Source: Klebsiella electrica (GTDB taxonomy: Bacteria > Pseudomonadota > Gammaproteobacteria > Enterobacterales > Enterobacteriaceae). Taken from it: DNA of 64,000 bases. Below are positions 40,483 through 51,050 of this stretch, piece after piece (the stretch's first letter is position 1; each line of letters starts with the position of its first letter). Below the pieces are notes generated by a model. That model saw nothing but the letters and a program-made list of their open reading frames with translations, made no database searches and had not been told where the DNA came from. The position numbers were made by a program, and so were the translations under genes. Location of the stretch: NCBI RefSeq assembly GCF_006711645.1, contig NZ_CP041247.1, positions 3,224,001 through 3,288,000 of the forward strand. Direction: 5' to 3'.

Positions 40483-41436
40483 TCATTTGCTATTACGCAG
40501 CACCTGCAGACAGCGTTTCAGCTGGTTATCAAGCGGCGCCTCTACGCGCATCACTTCCCCGCTCCCCGGATGAGTAAATTTCAGCGCGGCGGCATGGAGG
40601 AACAACCGATTCAGGCCGGTGCCGGCCAGCTGTTTATCAAACTCGCGGTCGCCATAGCGGTCGTCAAAGGCAATCGGGTGACCCGCATACTGCGTATGGA
40701 CGCGGATCTGGTGGGTACGTCCGGTAACCGGGCTGCAGCGCACCAGGGTCGCATGCGTATAGCGCTCTTCAACCTTAAAGCGCGTCTCCGACGGTTTTCC
40801 TTCCTGACTGACGCGCACGATACGTTCGCCGCTCTGCAGAATGTTTTTCAGCAGCGGTGCCTGCACCACTTTGGTGTGCGACTGCCACTGTCCGCGCACC
40901 AGCGCCAGGTAATCCTTCTGCATGCCCTTTTCGCGCAGCTGTTCATGCAGCGAACGCAGCGCAGAACGCTTCTTCGCCACCAGCAGTACGCCGGAGGTGT
41001 CGCGGTCAAGGCGGTGAACCAGTTCGAGGAAACGGGCTTCCGGACGCAGCGCGCGCAGGCCTTCAATGACGCCGAAACTCAGGCCGCTGCCGCCGTGCAC
41101 CGCGGTACCGGACGGTTTATTCAGCACCAGAATATGGTCATCTTCATACAGAATCACGTCGGCCAGCGCCGACACCTTCTGCAGATGCGGGGAGACGGCT
41201 TCTTCTTCACGCTCGGCAACCCGCACAGGCGGAATGCGGATTTCGTCGCCGGCTTCCAGCTTGTATTCCGGCTTGACGCGTTTTTTATTCACCCGCACCT
41301 CGCCTTTACGCAGGATGCGATAAATCATGCTCTTCGGTACGCCCTTTAGCTGCGTACGCAAAAAGTTATCGATGCGTTGCCCCGCTTCATCGGCGGTAAT
41401 GGCAACCATTTTTACGCTTGGAGTCTCAGTTTTCAT
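40483..41436 (-). CDS. rluC: 23S rRNA pseudouridine synthase RluC
   Basis: A 317-residue enzyme that makes pseudouridine at positions 955, 2504 and 2580 of 23S rRNA. Seen: the N-terminal S4 RNA-binding domain (about residues 20-80), then the RluA-type catalytic domain with the Asp in LVHRLDRDTSGVLL, and GRTHQIRVH. The frame opens at 41478; the ATG at 41436 (MKTETPSVKM) matches E. coli. It is divergent from rne, as in E. coli. Confidence 0.97.
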   Translation of the reverse strand: MKTETPSVKMVAITADEAGQRIDNFLRTQLKGVPKSMIYRILRKGEVRVNKKRVKPEYKLEAGDEIRIPPVRVAEREEEAVSPHLQKVSALADVILYEDDHILVLNKPSGTAVHGGSGLSFGVIEGLRALRPEARFLELVHRLDRDTSGVLLVAKKRSALRSLHEQLREKGMQKDYLALVRGQWQSHTKVVQAPLLKNILQSGERIVRVSQEGKPSETRFKVEERYTHATLVRCSPVTGRTHQIRVHTQYAGHPIAFDDRYGDREFDKQLAGTGLNRLFLHAAALKFTHPGSGEVMRVEAPLDNQLKRCLQVLRNSK

Positions 41437-42264
41437 GGTGCGCGATTCTAAATAGCCCGACGCATTAGCGCCACTCATTTTTATATGCTTATATTTATCA
41501 TTATCCGGTTTTCATTGAACGCTTCATCGACGTTTTGTTTGTTATTAGAACAATCTGTATCCGCTGGTGAAAAAACTGTGAGTAACCGGGTGATAAAAGG
41601 TAAAAGTCAACTTGCTATAACAAGGTTAGCAATGGAATAATGATGCCGTTTTCCGTGTTGAATCTTGTTAGAACAAGAAATTAGCGGAATGACCAATTTT
41701 GTCTGACCGATCATCCACGCAGCAATGGCGTAAGACGTATTGATCTTTCAGACAGTTAGCGGGCTGCGGGTTGCAGTCCTTACCGGTACAGGCCTCTATG
41801 GATTTCACGTCGCAGGAAGGCGTCGACTCCGGGTATTCCCGGGTGCTCTACTCAGTCCGCTGATTGAGATGAGCAGGTTAAGCCACTACCTCTGTAACGT
41901 GAAAGACGACGAGATATACGCAAAATTATTCAGGATGCGCCAAGGCGGCGAAAGAGAGAATCTCCGGAACTGACATCATCAGTGAGTCAGTAACAGGGGT
42001 GAACGAGCAAGCCGACGCAGAAGCAATCTGAAAAATGACGCGTATAAATGGAATCTTCTCTGGTGATACATCCCAGGCTGTTCCCCTGCTAATTGCGCTG
42101 TGTTTCCGTTTGAAATACAGGCGACCGACACTCTGCGCCTCTTAAGCGCGCGACAACCGTGAGGTTGGCGACGTGAAACAGACACGAGGCCATCGGTTCC
42201 CCCCGGCAAGGCAATACTCTGCCCGCAGCTTAGTCGTCAATGTAAGAATAATGAGTAAGTTACG
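41437..42264. other. rluC-rne interval with the long rne leader
   Basis: 828 bp between divergent rluC and rne. In E. coli the main rne transcript begins about 361 nt before the start codon, which would be near 41904 here. The leader carries hairpins through which RNase E limits its own mRNA. An ERIC-like repeat fills 41915-42046. Open frames in the region (for example 41740-41973) have no support. Confidence 0.6.
41915..42046. repeat. ERIC-like element inside the rne leader
   Basis: The 132-bp segment has exact 7-bp inverted ends, TATACGC (41915-41921) and GCGTATA (42040-42046). Inside, CAAGGCGGCGAAAGAGAGAA, AGTGAGTCAGTAACAGGGG and TGAACGAGCAAGCCGACGC follow the ERIC consensus order. Size and ends fit a full-length element. 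If the E. coli start site holds, it is transcribed within the 5' UTR. Confidence 0.65.
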
Positions 42265-45200
42265 ATGAAAAGAATGTTAATCAACGCAACTCAGCAGGAA
42301 GAGTTGCGCGTCGCCCTTGTTGATGGGCAGCGCCTGTACGACCTGGATATCGAAAGCCCCGGGCACGAACAGAAAAAAGCGAACATCTACAAAGGCAAAA
42401 TTACCCGTATTGAACCTAGCCTTGAAGCCGCGTTTGTTGATTACGGCGCCGAGCGTCATGGTTTCCTCCCCCTCAAAGAAATCGCCCGCGAATACTTCCC
42501 TGCCAACTACAATTCTCATGGTCGTCCGAATATTAAGGATGTGCTGCGTGAAGGTCAGGAAGTGATTGTGCAGATTGATAAAGAAGAACGTGGCAACAAA
42601 GGCGCCGCGCTCACCACCTTTATCAGCCTGGCGGGTAGCTATCTGGTACTGATGCCAAACAACCCGCGCGCGGGCGGTATCTCACGCCGCATCGAGGGTG
42701 ACGATCGTACCGAACTGAAAGAAGCGCTGGCCAGCCTTGAGCTGCCGGACGGCATGGGGCTTATCGTACGCACCGCCGGCGTCGGCAAATCTGCCGAAGC
42801 GCTGCAGTGGGACCTGAGCTTCCGTCTGAAACACTGGGAAGCCATCCAGAAAGCCGCTGAAAGCCGCCCGGCGCCGTTCCTGATTCATCAGGAAAGCAAC
42901 GTCATCGTGCGCGCCTTCCGTGATTATCTGCGCCAGGATATCGGCGAAATCCTGATCGATAACCCAAAAGTGCTTGAGCTGGCTCGCCAGCACATCGCCG
43001 CACTGGGTCGCCCGGATTTCAGCAGCAAAATCAAACTGTACACCGGTGAAATTCCGCTGTTCAGCCACTATCAAATCGAATCGCAGATTGAATCCGCCTT
43101 CCAGCGCGAAGTGCGCCTGCCTTCCGGCGGGTCTATCGTTATCGACAGCACCGAAGCGTTAACCGCTATCGATATCAACTCCGCTCGCGCCACCCGCGGC
43201 GGCGACATCGAAGAAACGGCATTCAACACCAACCTGGAAGCGGCCGATGAGATTGCCCGCCAGCTGCGTCTGCGTGACCTCGGCGGCCTGATTGTCATCG
43301 ACTTCATCGACATGACGCCGGTACGCCACCAGCGCGCGGTCGAAAACCGCCTGCGCGAAGCGGTGCGCCAGGATCGTGCGCGCATCCAGATCAGCCACAT
43401 CTCTCGCTTCGGTCTGCTCGAAATGTCGCGTCAGCGCCTGAGCCCGTCGCTGGGTGAATCCAGCCATCACGTCTGCCCGCGCTGTAGCGGTACCGGCACC
43501 GTGCGTGATAACGAATCCCTGTCGCTCTCTATCCTGCGTCTGATTGAAGAAGAAGCGCTGAAAGAGAACACCCAGGAAGTTCACGCCATCGTGCCTGTGC
43601 CGATTGCGTCCTACCTGCTGAACGAAAAACGTGCCGCGGTGAGCGCCATTGAAACCCGTCAGGGCGACGTTCGCGTGATCATCGTCCCGAACGATCAGAT
43701 GGAAACCCCGCACTACTCCGTGCTGCGCGTGCGCAAAGGCGAAGAGACCTCTACCCTGAGCTATCTGCTGCCTAAACTGCACGAAGAAGAGATGGCGCTG
43801 CCTGCGGATGAAGAGCCTGCCGAACGTAAACGCCCTGAGCAGCCGGCCCTGGCCACCTTCGTGATGCCGGACGTACCGCCTGCGCCAGAGCAGGACGTTC
43901 CTGTTGCCGCACCTGCCGCCGCGAAACCCGCGGTAGCCACTGCCGCGCCGGCGCAGCCTGGTCTGCTCTCACGCTTCTTTGGCGCCCTGAAAAACATCTT
44001 CTCCGGCGCAGAAGAAACTAAACCGGCAGAACCTCAGGTAGAGAAGAAAGCCGAAGAGAAACCGGAACGTCAGCAAGAGCGTCGTAAACCGCGGACCAAC
44101 AATCGCCGCGATCGCAACGATCGTCGTGATAACCGCGACGGTCGTGATAACCGCGACAGCCGCGCTGAAAATACGGAAGGCCGTGAGCCTCGCGAATCCC
44201 GCGAGGAAAATCGCCGTAATCGTCGCGAGAAGCAGCAGCAGAATGTCGAGCCGCGTGAATCTCGCCAGACGGTGACCGAGGACGCGGAAAAAGGCAAAGC
44301 GCGCGATGAGCAGCAGCCGCGCCGTGAGCGTAATCGTCGTCGTAACGACGACAAGCGCCAGGCCCCGCAGGAAGCTAAAGCACCAACGCGCGAAGAGCCG
44401 GTAGCCCCGCAGGAAGTCGAACAGGAAGAGCGCGTTCAGACGATGTCCCGACGTAAACCGCGTCAGTTATCCCAGAAGGTTCGCATTGAATCTGCGGTCG
44501 CTGAAACGGCTGCTCAGGTTGTTGAAACCGCGGCTGCGGTCCAGCCGGAAGCCGTCGCTCCGCGCACGGAACTGGCGAAAGTCGATCTGCCTGCCGTCGT
44601 TGAACATAATGGCGACCATGACGACAACAGCGAGTCCCGCGAAGCCAACGGTATGCCGCGTCGCTCTCGTCGCTCGCCGCGTCATCTGCGCGTCAGCGGT
44701 CAGCGCCGTCGTCGTTACCGCGATGAGCGTTACCCGACCCAGTCGCCGATGCCGCTGACCGTAGCCTGCGCATCCCCGGAAATGGCGTCAGGTAAAGTGT
44801 GGATTCGCTACCCGGTTGTCCGTGCCCAGGATCAGCAGCAGGAAGAACAGCAGGTTCAGGCGTCCGTTACTGAAACTGTCGCGCCGGTTGCTGTCGCTGA
44901 AGCCGCCATCGCAGAAGTGGTCGCCCCGGCGGTTGCCGAGGCAGCGCCTGTTGCCGCCGAACAACCTGTCGTAGCCGAAGCGACCGTCGCTGAAGCCGCG
45001 CAGACTGTTCAGCCGGAGGTCGCCGCGCAGGACGTTATCGCCGCAGAAACCCCGGTTGTAACGGCCGAAACCAGCGTTGCGCCGGTTGCTGCCGAGCCGG
45101 AAGCTGCCGCTGAAGCCGTTGTTGAGGAGACTGCACCGGTTGTGGCGCAAGAAGTTCCTGCCGCACAGGCCATCGAGCCGACGCCGGTCGTTGAAGCCGC

Positions 45201-45465
45201 TCCGGTGGTAGAAACAGCGCCGGTCGTCGAATCAGCGCCTGCTCCGGTGGTGGCCGCCGCGCCAGCGGCAGCGGTTATCGTGTCTCACCGTCACGCGACC
45301 GCCCCGATGACGCGTGCCCCGGCGCCAGCCTACGAGCCAGAAGCGCCGCGTCACAGCGACTGGGTTCGCCCGTCGTTTGCCTTTGACGGCAAAGGCGCTG
45401 CAGGCGGCCACAGCGCGACTCATCAGGCGACGGCGGAACCTACCCGTCCGCAACCTGCCGAGTAA
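42265..45465 (+). CDS. rne: Ribonuclease E
   Basis: A 1066-residue endoribonuclease and degradosome scaffold. The catalytic half (about 1-530) has an S1 domain, a 5' sensor, the metal Asp in TAIDINS and VIDFIDM, and the zinc link [11 protein letters not shown]. The second half is disordered: an amphipathic membrane-anchor segment ([13 protein letters not shown], about residue 570), an Arg-rich RNA-binding region (about 605-730), then an Ala/Val/Pro/Glu-rich stretch with repeated PVVE units, and a C-terminal region that should bind PNPase. The catalytic half is near-identical to E. coli; the tail is not. Confidence 0.98.
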   Translation: MKRMLINATQQEELRVALVDGQRLYDLDIESPGHEQKKANIYKGKITRIEPSLEAAFVDYGAERHGFLPLKEIAREYFPANYNSHGRPNIKDVLREGQEVIVQIDKEERGNKGAALTTFISLAGSYLVLMPNNPRAGGISRRIEGDDRTELKEALASLELPDGMGLIVRTAGVGKSAEALQWDLSFRLKHWEAIQKAAESRPAPFLIHQESNVIVRAFRDYLRQDIGEILIDNPKVLELARQHIAALGRPDFSSKIKLYTGEIPLFSHYQIESQIESAFQREVRLPSGGSIVIDSTEALTAIDINSARATRGGDIEETAFNTNLEAADEIARQLRLRDLGGLIVIDFIDMTPVRHQRAVENRLREAVRQDRARIQISHISRFGLLEMSRQRLSPSLGESSHHVCPRCSGTGTVRDNESLSLSILRLIEEEALKENTQEVHAIVPVPIASYLLNEKRAAVSAIETRQGDVRVIIVPNDQMETPHYSVLRVRKGEETSTLSYLLPKLHEEEMALPADEEPAERKRPEQPALATFVMPDVPPAPEQDVPVAAPAAAKPAVATAAPAQPGLLSRFFGALKNIFSGAEETKPAEPQVEKKAEEKPERQQERRKPRTNNRRDRNDRRDNRDGRDNRDSRAENTEGREPRESREENRRNRREKQQQNVEPRESRQTVTEDAEKGKARDEQQPRRERNRRRNDDKRQAPQEAKAPTREEPVAPQEVEQEERVQTMSRRKPRQLSQKVRIESAVAETAAQVVETAAAVQPEAVAPRTELAKVDLPAVVEHNGDHDDNSESREANGMPRRSRRSPRHLRVSGQRRRRYRDERYPTQSPMPLTVACASPEMASGKVWIRYPVVRAQDQQQEEQQVQASVTETVAPVAVAEAAIAEVVAPAVAEAAPVAAEQPVVAEATVAEAAQTVQPEVAAQDVIAAETPVVTAETSVAPVAAEPEAAAEAVVEETAPVVAQEVPAAQAIEPTPVVEAAPVVETAPVVESAPAPVVAAAPAAAVIVSHRHATAPMTRAPAPAYEPEAPRHSDWVRPSFAFDGKGAAGGHSATHQATAEPTRPQPAE

Positions 45466-45480
45466 ACGCAGCACGTCATA

Positions 45481-45508
45481 AAAAAACCGGCCTCTGGCCG
45501 GTTTTTTT
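45481..45508. terminator. Bidirectional terminator of rne and the LysR gene
   Basis: AAAAAACCGGCC, TCT, GGCCGGTTTTTTT: a strong stem with A and T tracts on both sides, 15 bp past the rne stop and touching the end of the convergent LysR-type gene. Confidence 0.92.
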
Positions 45509-46442
45509 ATTCCGCCTCCGGGCGCTGCATCCCGGCAACCTGCGGCATCACTTCGCGCATCAGATCGAGAAACTTTCGTAGTCGGGTTGGATAATAACGC
45601 GCCCACGGATAGACCAGGTGGACCGGCAGCGGAGAGGCCCGCCACTGCGGAAACGGCTCAACCAGCCGACCGGCGGCAATATCCTCGGCCACCGCCCAGC
45701 TCGACACGATAGCCGCGCCCAGCCCCGCCAGCGCCGTATTACGGGCCACATACACGCTATCGGTACTCAGACACGGCACAATACCAAACGCCAGCTCCCG
45801 GCTATCCTCCTGATGCTGCAACTCCACTTCATGTTGATAAAAGGTGCTGATGGCCACCCACGGCAACCGCGACAGATCCTGAGGTATCGCTAATGCCGGG
45901 TATTGCGCCAACAGCGCGGGGGCGACCACCAGGCTACGCGGAACTTCAGCCAGCTGTACCGATACCGTAGCCGGGTCAACTTCGGCGCCCACCCGAATCG
46001 CGCAATCGATATTATCACTGAGAAAATCGACGGTTTTGTCATTGAGCATCCACTCCACCGCCAGCTGCGGATAGCGTTGCAGAAAATTGACCAGCGGACC
46101 CAGCAGCTGCTGCTGACCAAAAGCATGAGGCGCCCGCACGCGCAGCACCCCCACCGGCCGATCGTCCGCGATACTCATCTCATCCTCCAGCGCCAGCCAG
46201 GCATCCACCACCTGACGCGCGTGCTGATAACAGCGCTCGCCATCATCGGTGAGCTTCATAGCATGCGTTGTACGCAGAATCAGTCGACTACCGAGCATGC
46301 TCTCCAGCGACTGCAGACGGCGGCTGACCGTCGCCTGGGTGGTATCCAGCTGCCGGGCCGCCGAAGAGAGTGAACCGGCCTCGACGATGCGAATAAAGGT
46401 CCGCATCAGTTCAATGCGATCTATACGTTCCTGTCTCTTCAT
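45507..46442 (-). CDS. LysR-family transcriptional regulator
   Basis: A 311-residue LysR-type regulator. The N-terminal winged helix-turn-helix (RTFIRIVEAGSLSSAARQLD then TTQATVSRRLQSLE, about residues 12-50) is followed by a co-inducer domain. The frame opens at 46535. The ATG at 46442 has GAGAA 7 nt upstream and gives a normal-length protein. It is divergent from an MFS transporter gene, which it probably controls through the 46455-46471 repeat. The ligand is unknown. It occupies, with its partner, the place of the flg genes in E. coli. Confidence 0.9.
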   Translation of the reverse strand: MKRQERIDRIELMRTFIRIVEAGSLSSAARQLDTTQATVSRRLQSLESMLGSRLILRTTHAMKLTDDGERCYQHARQVVDAWLALEDEMSIADDRPVGVLRVRAPHAFGQQQLLGPLVNFLQRYPQLAVEWMLNDKTVDFLSDNIDCAIRVGAEVDPATVSVQLAEVPRSLVVAPALLAQYPALAIPQDLSRLPWVAISTFYQHEVELQHQEDSRELAFGIVPCLSTDSVYVARNTALAGLGAAIVSSWAVAEDIAAGRLVEPFPQWRASPLPVHLVYPWARYYPTRLRKFLDLMREVMPQVAGMQRPEAE

Positions 46443-46454
46443 TATCATTTTCTC

Positions 46455-46471
46455 TATACGTGAAGCGTATA
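46455..46471. promoter_or_regulatory. Inverted repeat, candidate LysR-type site
   Basis: TATACG-N5-CGTATA, a perfect repeat containing the T-N11-A pattern typical of LysR-type sites, in the gap between the regulator and the MFS gene. Confidence 0.55.
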
Positions 46472-46551
46472 ACCGTTTTACCACCACGCTATCTACCGCG
46501 CCAGCGGCATTCGGGGAAGAATAGCCCCATCTCATCTACGAGGACTTCATC

Positions 46552-47766
46552 ATGACCCCGACTCCACTCTCCTCCCGCGAAGCGGGCTGGATTATTTTTA
46601 TACTCGCTCTTGGCGCTGGTTTTAGCGTGGCTTCTATTTATTACGCGCAGCCTCTGCTCCCGCTGATGGGGGCCAATCTGCATCTGAGCGTTGAAGGGAT
46701 GGGCCTCGTCCCGACCCTGACCCAGGCCGGCTACGCGCTGGGCATTCTGTTTCTGCTGCCGCTCGGCGATCGCCACGACCGACGAACGCTGATTCTGCTG
46801 AAAAGCGCGGCGCTGGCGGTCCTGCTGCTGCTGTGTAGCCTGACGGGCCAGCTCACGTCACTGCTGGTGGTCAGCTTATTGATCGGGATGGCCGCGACGA
46901 TGGCGCAGGATATTGTTCCGGCGGCGGCGATTCTGGCCCCGGCGGGGAAACAGGGGAAAATGGTCGGGACGGTGATGACCGGCCTGCTGCTGGGAATTCT
47001 GCTCTCGCGGACCGTCAGCGGACTGGTCGGTGCGCTGTTCGGTTGGCGGGTGATGTATCAGGCGGCGGCCGTCAGTATCGCCCTCATCGGTCTGCTGATG
47101 TGGCGTATTCTGCCCCGCTTTGCGATTCACTCCACGTTAAGCTATCCGCAGCTGATGAAATCCATGGCGCACCTGTGGCAACGCTATCCTGCGTTACGAC
47201 GCGCGGCAGTGGCCCAGGGCTTTTTATCCATCGCTTTCAGCGCCTTCTGGTCAACGCTGGCGGTGATGCTGCTCGCTCATTATCAGATGGGCAGCGCCGT
47301 GGCCGGGGGATTCGGCATCGCCGGTGCAGCCGGGGCCCTTGCCGCGCCCCTGGCGGGCGGACTGGCCGATAAATATGGCGCCGGAAGGGTCACTCAGCTG
47401 GGCGCGGGGCTGGTTACCCTCTCGTTTGCTCTGATGTTCCTGATGCCGGTACTGCCGCCACATGGTCAGCTGCTGTTGATTGGTCTTGCGGCCATCGGCT
47501 TCGATCTCGGTCTGCAGTCCAGCCTGGTCGCCCACCAGAATCTGGTTTACAGCCTCGAGCCGCAGGCCCGCGGCCGCCTGAACGCCCTGCTGTTCACCGG
47601 CGTGTTCATTGGTATGGCGCTCGGCTCGGTCCTCGGCAGTCGGCTGTACGTCGTTGCCGGCTGGAACGGCGTCGTTATTCTGGCCGTGGTGACCGGCGCC
47701 ATCGCGCTGGCGATTCGTCTGCGGGAAAGCGCCCGTCTGGCATCCGTAGCGCGCGCAGTCCGCTAA
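46552..47766 (+). CDS. MFS transporter of unknown substrate
   Basis: A 404-residue major-facilitator protein of the drug:proton antiporter-1 type with about 12 hydrophobic segments. Seen: YYAQPLLPLMG in segment 1, the loop 2-3 motif LPLGDRHDRR and a second-half ADKYGAGR motif. The divergent LysR-type gene suggests inducible export of a small molecule. I cannot assign a substrate or a gene name. Confidence 0.88.
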   Translation: MTPTPLSSREAGWIIFILALGAGFSVASIYYAQPLLPLMGANLHLSVEGMGLVPTLTQAGYALGILFLLPLGDRHDRRTLILLKSAALAVLLLLCSLTGQLTSLLVVSLLIGMAATMAQDIVPAAAILAPAGKQGKMVGTVMTGLLLGILLSRTVSGLVGALFGWRVMYQAAAVSIALIGLLMWRILPRFAIHSTLSYPQLMKSMAHLWQRYPALRRAAVAQGFLSIAFSAFWSTLAVMLLAHYQMGSAVAGGFGIAGAAGALAAPLAGGLADKYGAGRVTQLGAGLVTLSFALMFLMPVLPPHGQLLLIGLAAIGFDLGLQSSLVAHQNLVYSLEPQARGRLNALLFTGVFIGMALGSVLGSRLYVVAGWNGVVILAVVTGAIALAIRLRESARLASVARAVR

Positions 47767-47771
47767 AAAAA

Positions 47772-47796
47772 ACCCGCTCCGCCATGCGGAACGGGT
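47772..47796. terminator. Terminator between the MFS gene and murJ
   Basis: ACCCG and TCCGC pair with GCGGA and CGGGT around CAT, with one mismatch. The minus strand has T8 after the stem, so it serves murJ; it also lies 5 bp past the MFS stop. Confidence 0.85.
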
Positions 47797-47819
47797 CTCT
47801 TACAATCCGGCGTCTGGCG

Positions 47820-49355
47820 TCAGGCCGTACGTCGGGCAAACTCTTTTACCCGGAAGCCCAGCGCCATTAAGGTGGCAAAATACGCCACCACGCCCACCGC
47901 CACGACCGCCATCAGGCGCAGCAGACGGAACGGCATAGCACCCTGCGACCACTCCGGCATGATATACATCATGCCCAACAGCGCCGCCGACATCACCAGC
48001 ACCGCAACCACCAGGCGCAGCAGAAAGGAGAACCATCCCGGCTGCGGAGTAAAGATTTTTTGTTTGCGCAGCTGCCAGTACAACAGACCGGCGTTAAGAC
48101 AGGCCGCCAGACCGATAGACAGCGACAGCCCGGCATGCTTCAGCGGGCCAATAAAGATCAGGTTCATCACCTGGGTCATAATCAGCGTAACGATCGCGAT
48201 TTTTACCGGCGTTTTAATGTCCTGCCGCGAATAAAAGCCCGGCGCCAGTACCTTAACGACAATCAGCCCCATCAGTCCGACGGAGTAAGCCACCAGCGCG
48301 CGTTGGGTCATCGCGGCATCAAAAGCGTTGAATTTCCCGTACTGGAACAACGCAACGGTGAGCGGCTTCGCCAGGATCCCCAATGCCACGGCGCTGGGCA
48401 ACGCCAGCAAAAAGCACAGGCGCAGCCCCCAGTCCATCAGGCGGCAGTACTCATCATGATTACCGCTGGCAAAGCTTTTTGACAGCGAGGGCAGCAGGAT
48501 AGTCCCCAGCGCCACGCCAAGCACCCCGGACGGAAACTCCATCAGACGATCCGCGTAATACATCCACGACACCGAACCTGACACCAGGAACGAGGCGAAG
48601 ATAGTGTTGATAATCAATGAAATTTGACTGACGGAGACGCCGAGGATCGCCGGCCCCATCTGCTTGACCACCCGCATTGCGCCGGCATCTTTCAGGTTAA
48701 TGCGCGGCAGAACCAGCATGCCAATTTTTTTCAGATGCGGCAGTTGATAGGCCAGCTGCAGCACCCCGCCGACGGTCACCGCCCACGCCATCGCCAGCAT
48801 AGGCGGGTGAAAATAGGGCGCGGCAAACAGGGCAAAGCCAATCATACTGACGTTGAGGAACGTCGGAGCGAAGGCGGGAACGGAAAAACGGTTCCAGGTG
48901 TTAAGGATCGCCCCGGCTAACGACGCCAGTGAAATCAACAGAATATAAGGAAAGGTGATGCGCAACAGCTGGGTGGTCAGGGTAAATTTATCCGCGCTGT
49001 CGGCAAAACCGGGCGCGGTCACGGTAATCACCCAGGGCGCCGCCAGCATGCCAAGAAGGGTAACGACCGCCAGAACCAGCGTCAGCAGGCCAGAAACATA
49101 GGCCACAAACACGCGGGTCGCCTCTTCGCCCTGCTTGCTTTTATATTCGGCAAGAATGGGAACAAATGCCTGAGAGAACGCCCCTTCAGCGAAGATACGG
49201 CGCAGTAAATTCGGTAATTTAAACGCGACGAAAAAGGCATCCGTCGCCATCCCTGCGCCAAAAATTCGCGCGACGATAGCATCACGCGCAAATCCGAGAA
49301 CGCGTGAAAACATGGTCATCGAACTGACTGCTGCCAGTGATTTTAAAAGGTTCAT
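47820..49355 (-). CDS. murJ: Lipid II flippase MurJ
   Basis: A 511-residue inner-membrane MOP-superfamily flippase that moves lipid II across the membrane for peptidoglycan synthesis; 14 membrane segments are expected. The start [20 protein letters not shown] and the blocks [20 protein letters not shown] and [13 protein letters not shown], with the conserved charged residues of the central cavity, are as in E. coli. The frame opens at 49373; the ATG at 49355 gives exactly the E. coli length. Confidence 0.97.
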   Translation of the reverse strand: MNLLKSLAAVSSMTMFSRVLGFARDAIVARIFGAGMATDAFFVAFKLPNLLRRIFAEGAFSQAFVPILAEYKSKQGEEATRVFVAYVSGLLTLVLAVVTLLGMLAAPWVITVTAPGFADSADKFTLTTQLLRITFPYILLISLASLAGAILNTWNRFSVPAFAPTFLNVSMIGFALFAAPYFHPPMLAMAWAVTVGGVLQLAYQLPHLKKIGMLVLPRINLKDAGAMRVVKQMGPAILGVSVSQISLIINTIFASFLVSGSVSWMYYADRLMEFPSGVLGVALGTILLPSLSKSFASGNHDEYCRLMDWGLRLCFLLALPSAVALGILAKPLTVALFQYGKFNAFDAAMTQRALVAYSVGLMGLIVVKVLAPGFYSRQDIKTPVKIAIVTLIMTQVMNLIFIGPLKHAGLSLSIGLAACLNAGLLYWQLRKQKIFTPQPGWFSFLLRLVVAVLVMSAALLGMMYIMPEWSQGAMPFRLLRLMAVVAVGVVAYFATLMALGFRVKEFARRTA

Positions 49356-49386
49356 TAACGTCTTATTCCACAACCCTGAAGTAAAA

Positions 49387-49404
49387 CGCCCGCGATTGCG
49401 GGCG
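49387..49404 (-). terminator. Weak terminator after mviM
   Basis: CGCCCGC-GATT-GCGGGCG with TTTTAC after the stem on the minus strand, between mviM and murJ. Readthrough into murJ is likely. Confidence 0.6.
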
Positions 49405-49467
49405 CTGGAAAGTGGCGATAGTCTACCGGGTTCGTCATGAATTACTACTCCCAGATGTTACAACCAA

Positions 49468-50391
49468 TTATTCACTCATTGCCTCGCGCCAGAGTTTTTC
49501 GACCACCCGTTGGGCCAGCAGCGCCTGCTCACCGGCGGTTTCCGGAACCGTCTGATTTTGCACGCATTCGATAAAATGACGCGCGCAGCCGACAAAACCT
49601 CGCTGCTCCAGCGTGGTTTGCCAGCCCGGAACCGGGCGCATCATCAGCCCCTGACCGCGCTCCTCCTGCCATTCGCGCATATCACAGACGCCGTACAGTG
49701 CGCCGTCGGTCACGGCCTGCACCCACTCCCGCTGGCTGCCGGCGCGACGGTGCATGCTGGTGGTGACCTCCAGTTGGGGCGTGCTGAAGTGGTGTTCAGC
49801 ATAGAGCATTTCGCCGTGGGCCGTGGTTTGCAGCGAGCCGCCGCTCAGGCGCGCGGTACCGCCCGCCAGCCACAGCGCGGTATCCACCACATGCAGATAA
49901 TCATCCAGGAGCGTAAAACGCAGATCGTGGCCGACGCTGTCGCTGCGATGCTTATCCATACGCAGCGATGCGGCGCTGCCCATCTGCGTTTTGAGTTCAC
50001 GGTACAGCGGCGCAAAGCGACGGTTAAAACCGACCATCAGCGTGAGCTTGCGGCGCGCCGCCAGTTCGACCAGCGACTCGGCCTCATTCAGCTTATCGGC
50101 CAGCGGTTTATCCACGCACACATGCACCCCGGCATTCAGCAGGCGGCTGACGACCTCAAAATGCGACGCCGTTGACGTATGCACAAAGACCGCATCGCAC
50201 TGCGCCGCCAGCTGCTCCAGCGAGTCGGCATAAGGAATGCGCCAGGCATCGCAGATACGTAGCGCTTTCTCTTTACCCGGCGACCAGGCCGCCTGCAGCG
50301 TCCAGTCGTCTGCAGCACCCAGCACCGGCAGCCAGGCCTTCTGCGCGATGCCCCCTAACCCCACCACGCCAATGCGTAATTTTGCGCTCAC
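49468..50391 (-). CDS. mviM: Gfo/Idh/MocA-family oxidoreductase MviM
   Basis: A 307-residue NAD(P)-dependent oxidoreductase-fold protein. Seen: the dinucleotide motif GVVGLGGIAQKAW, the family motif CVDKPLA (EKP variant with Asp) and VGFNRRFAPLY. The substrate is not known. It starts 2 bp after the yceH stop, and murJ lies downstream, as in E. coli. Confidence 0.93.
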   Translation of the reverse strand: MSAKLRIGVVGLGGIAQKAWLPVLGAADDWTLQAAWSPGKEKALRICDAWRIPYADSLEQLAAQCDAVFVHTSTASHFEVVSRLLNAGVHVCVDKPLADKLNEAESLVELAARRKLTLMVGFNRRFAPLYRELKTQMGSAASLRMDKHRSDSVGHDLRFTLLDDYLHVVDTALWLAGGTARLSGGSLQTTAHGEMLYAEHHFSTPQLEVTTSMHRRAGSQREWVQAVTDGALYGVCDMREWQEERGQGLMMRPVPGWQTTLEQRGFVGCARHFIECVQNQTVPETAGEQALLAQRVVEKLWREAMSE

Positions 50392-50393
50392 GA

Positions 50394-51041
50394 TTAGTCT
50401 CCCAGGTGAGCCAGCAGCGAGGCCAGTCGCTCTTTCAGTTCCGCGACTTCCCCTTCCAGCGTCTCAACCCGCGCGAGGAGATCATCGGTCGGCGGCGAGA
50501 CGGCTTCAACGGCGGTAATAAGCGAGTCCATATCATCGCAAAACAGATGCATATAGCGGGATTCTCGTTTTCCCGGCTCGCGCGGCAGACGAGCGACGAA
50601 AGGCCCGTCATCCCGGGTGGCCAGCGCTTCCAGCACGCTCTCCACTTCCGCCATATCGCTAAAGTCATGCATTCGCTGCGCGCGGCTGCGCAACTCGCCC
50701 GGCGTCTGCGCGCCGCGCAGCAGCAGCGTTGTCACAACCGCCACTTCCGCCGGAGACAGTTTCAGATCGCCAAATTCAGAATTACAAAACCGCTGCTCAT
50801 ATTTGGTCACCCGGTTGCCGAAACCGCTGACGGTACGCAGGTAATGGCGTTTGACCAGGGCATCCAGCAGATCCTGAATATCACTTTCGCTCAGCGACAT
50901 CACCGGCTCGCGGTTGGTTTTCTGATTGCAGGCAGTCACCACCGCATTGACCGACAGCGGATACTGCTCAGGCGTGGTGACCTGTTTTTCCAGCAAACAA
51001 CCGATGACGCGCGCTTCGTGTGCGGTTAACTGATATTTCAT
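50394..51041 (-). CDS. yceH: YceH (UPF0502) winged-helix protein
   Basis: A 215-residue protein of family DUF480, built of two winged-helix-like parts ([20 protein letters not shown] near the start) with a C-terminal coiled-coil-like segment ([20 protein letters not shown]). Possible DNA binding is inferred from the fold. It lies 9 bp after rimJ and is part of rimJ-yceH-mviM. Confidence 0.93.
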   Translation of the reverse strand: MKYQLTAHEARVIGCLLEKQVTTPEQYPLSVNAVVTACNQKTNREPVMSLSESDIQDLLDALVKRHYLRTVSGFGNRVTKYEQRFCNSEFGDLKLSPAEVAVVTTLLLRGAQTPGELRSRAQRMHDFSDMAEVESVLEALATRDDGPFVARLPREPGKRESRYMHLFCDDMDSLITAVEAVSPPTDDLLARVETLEGEVAELKERLASLLAHLGD

Positions 51042-51050
51042 GCTTTCTCC

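Noticed and set aside
41740..41973. 77-codon open frame upstream of rne
   Set aside because: It runs into the ERIC-like part of the rne leader and has no family similarity; E. coli yceQ, annotated in this interval, is itself doubtful.
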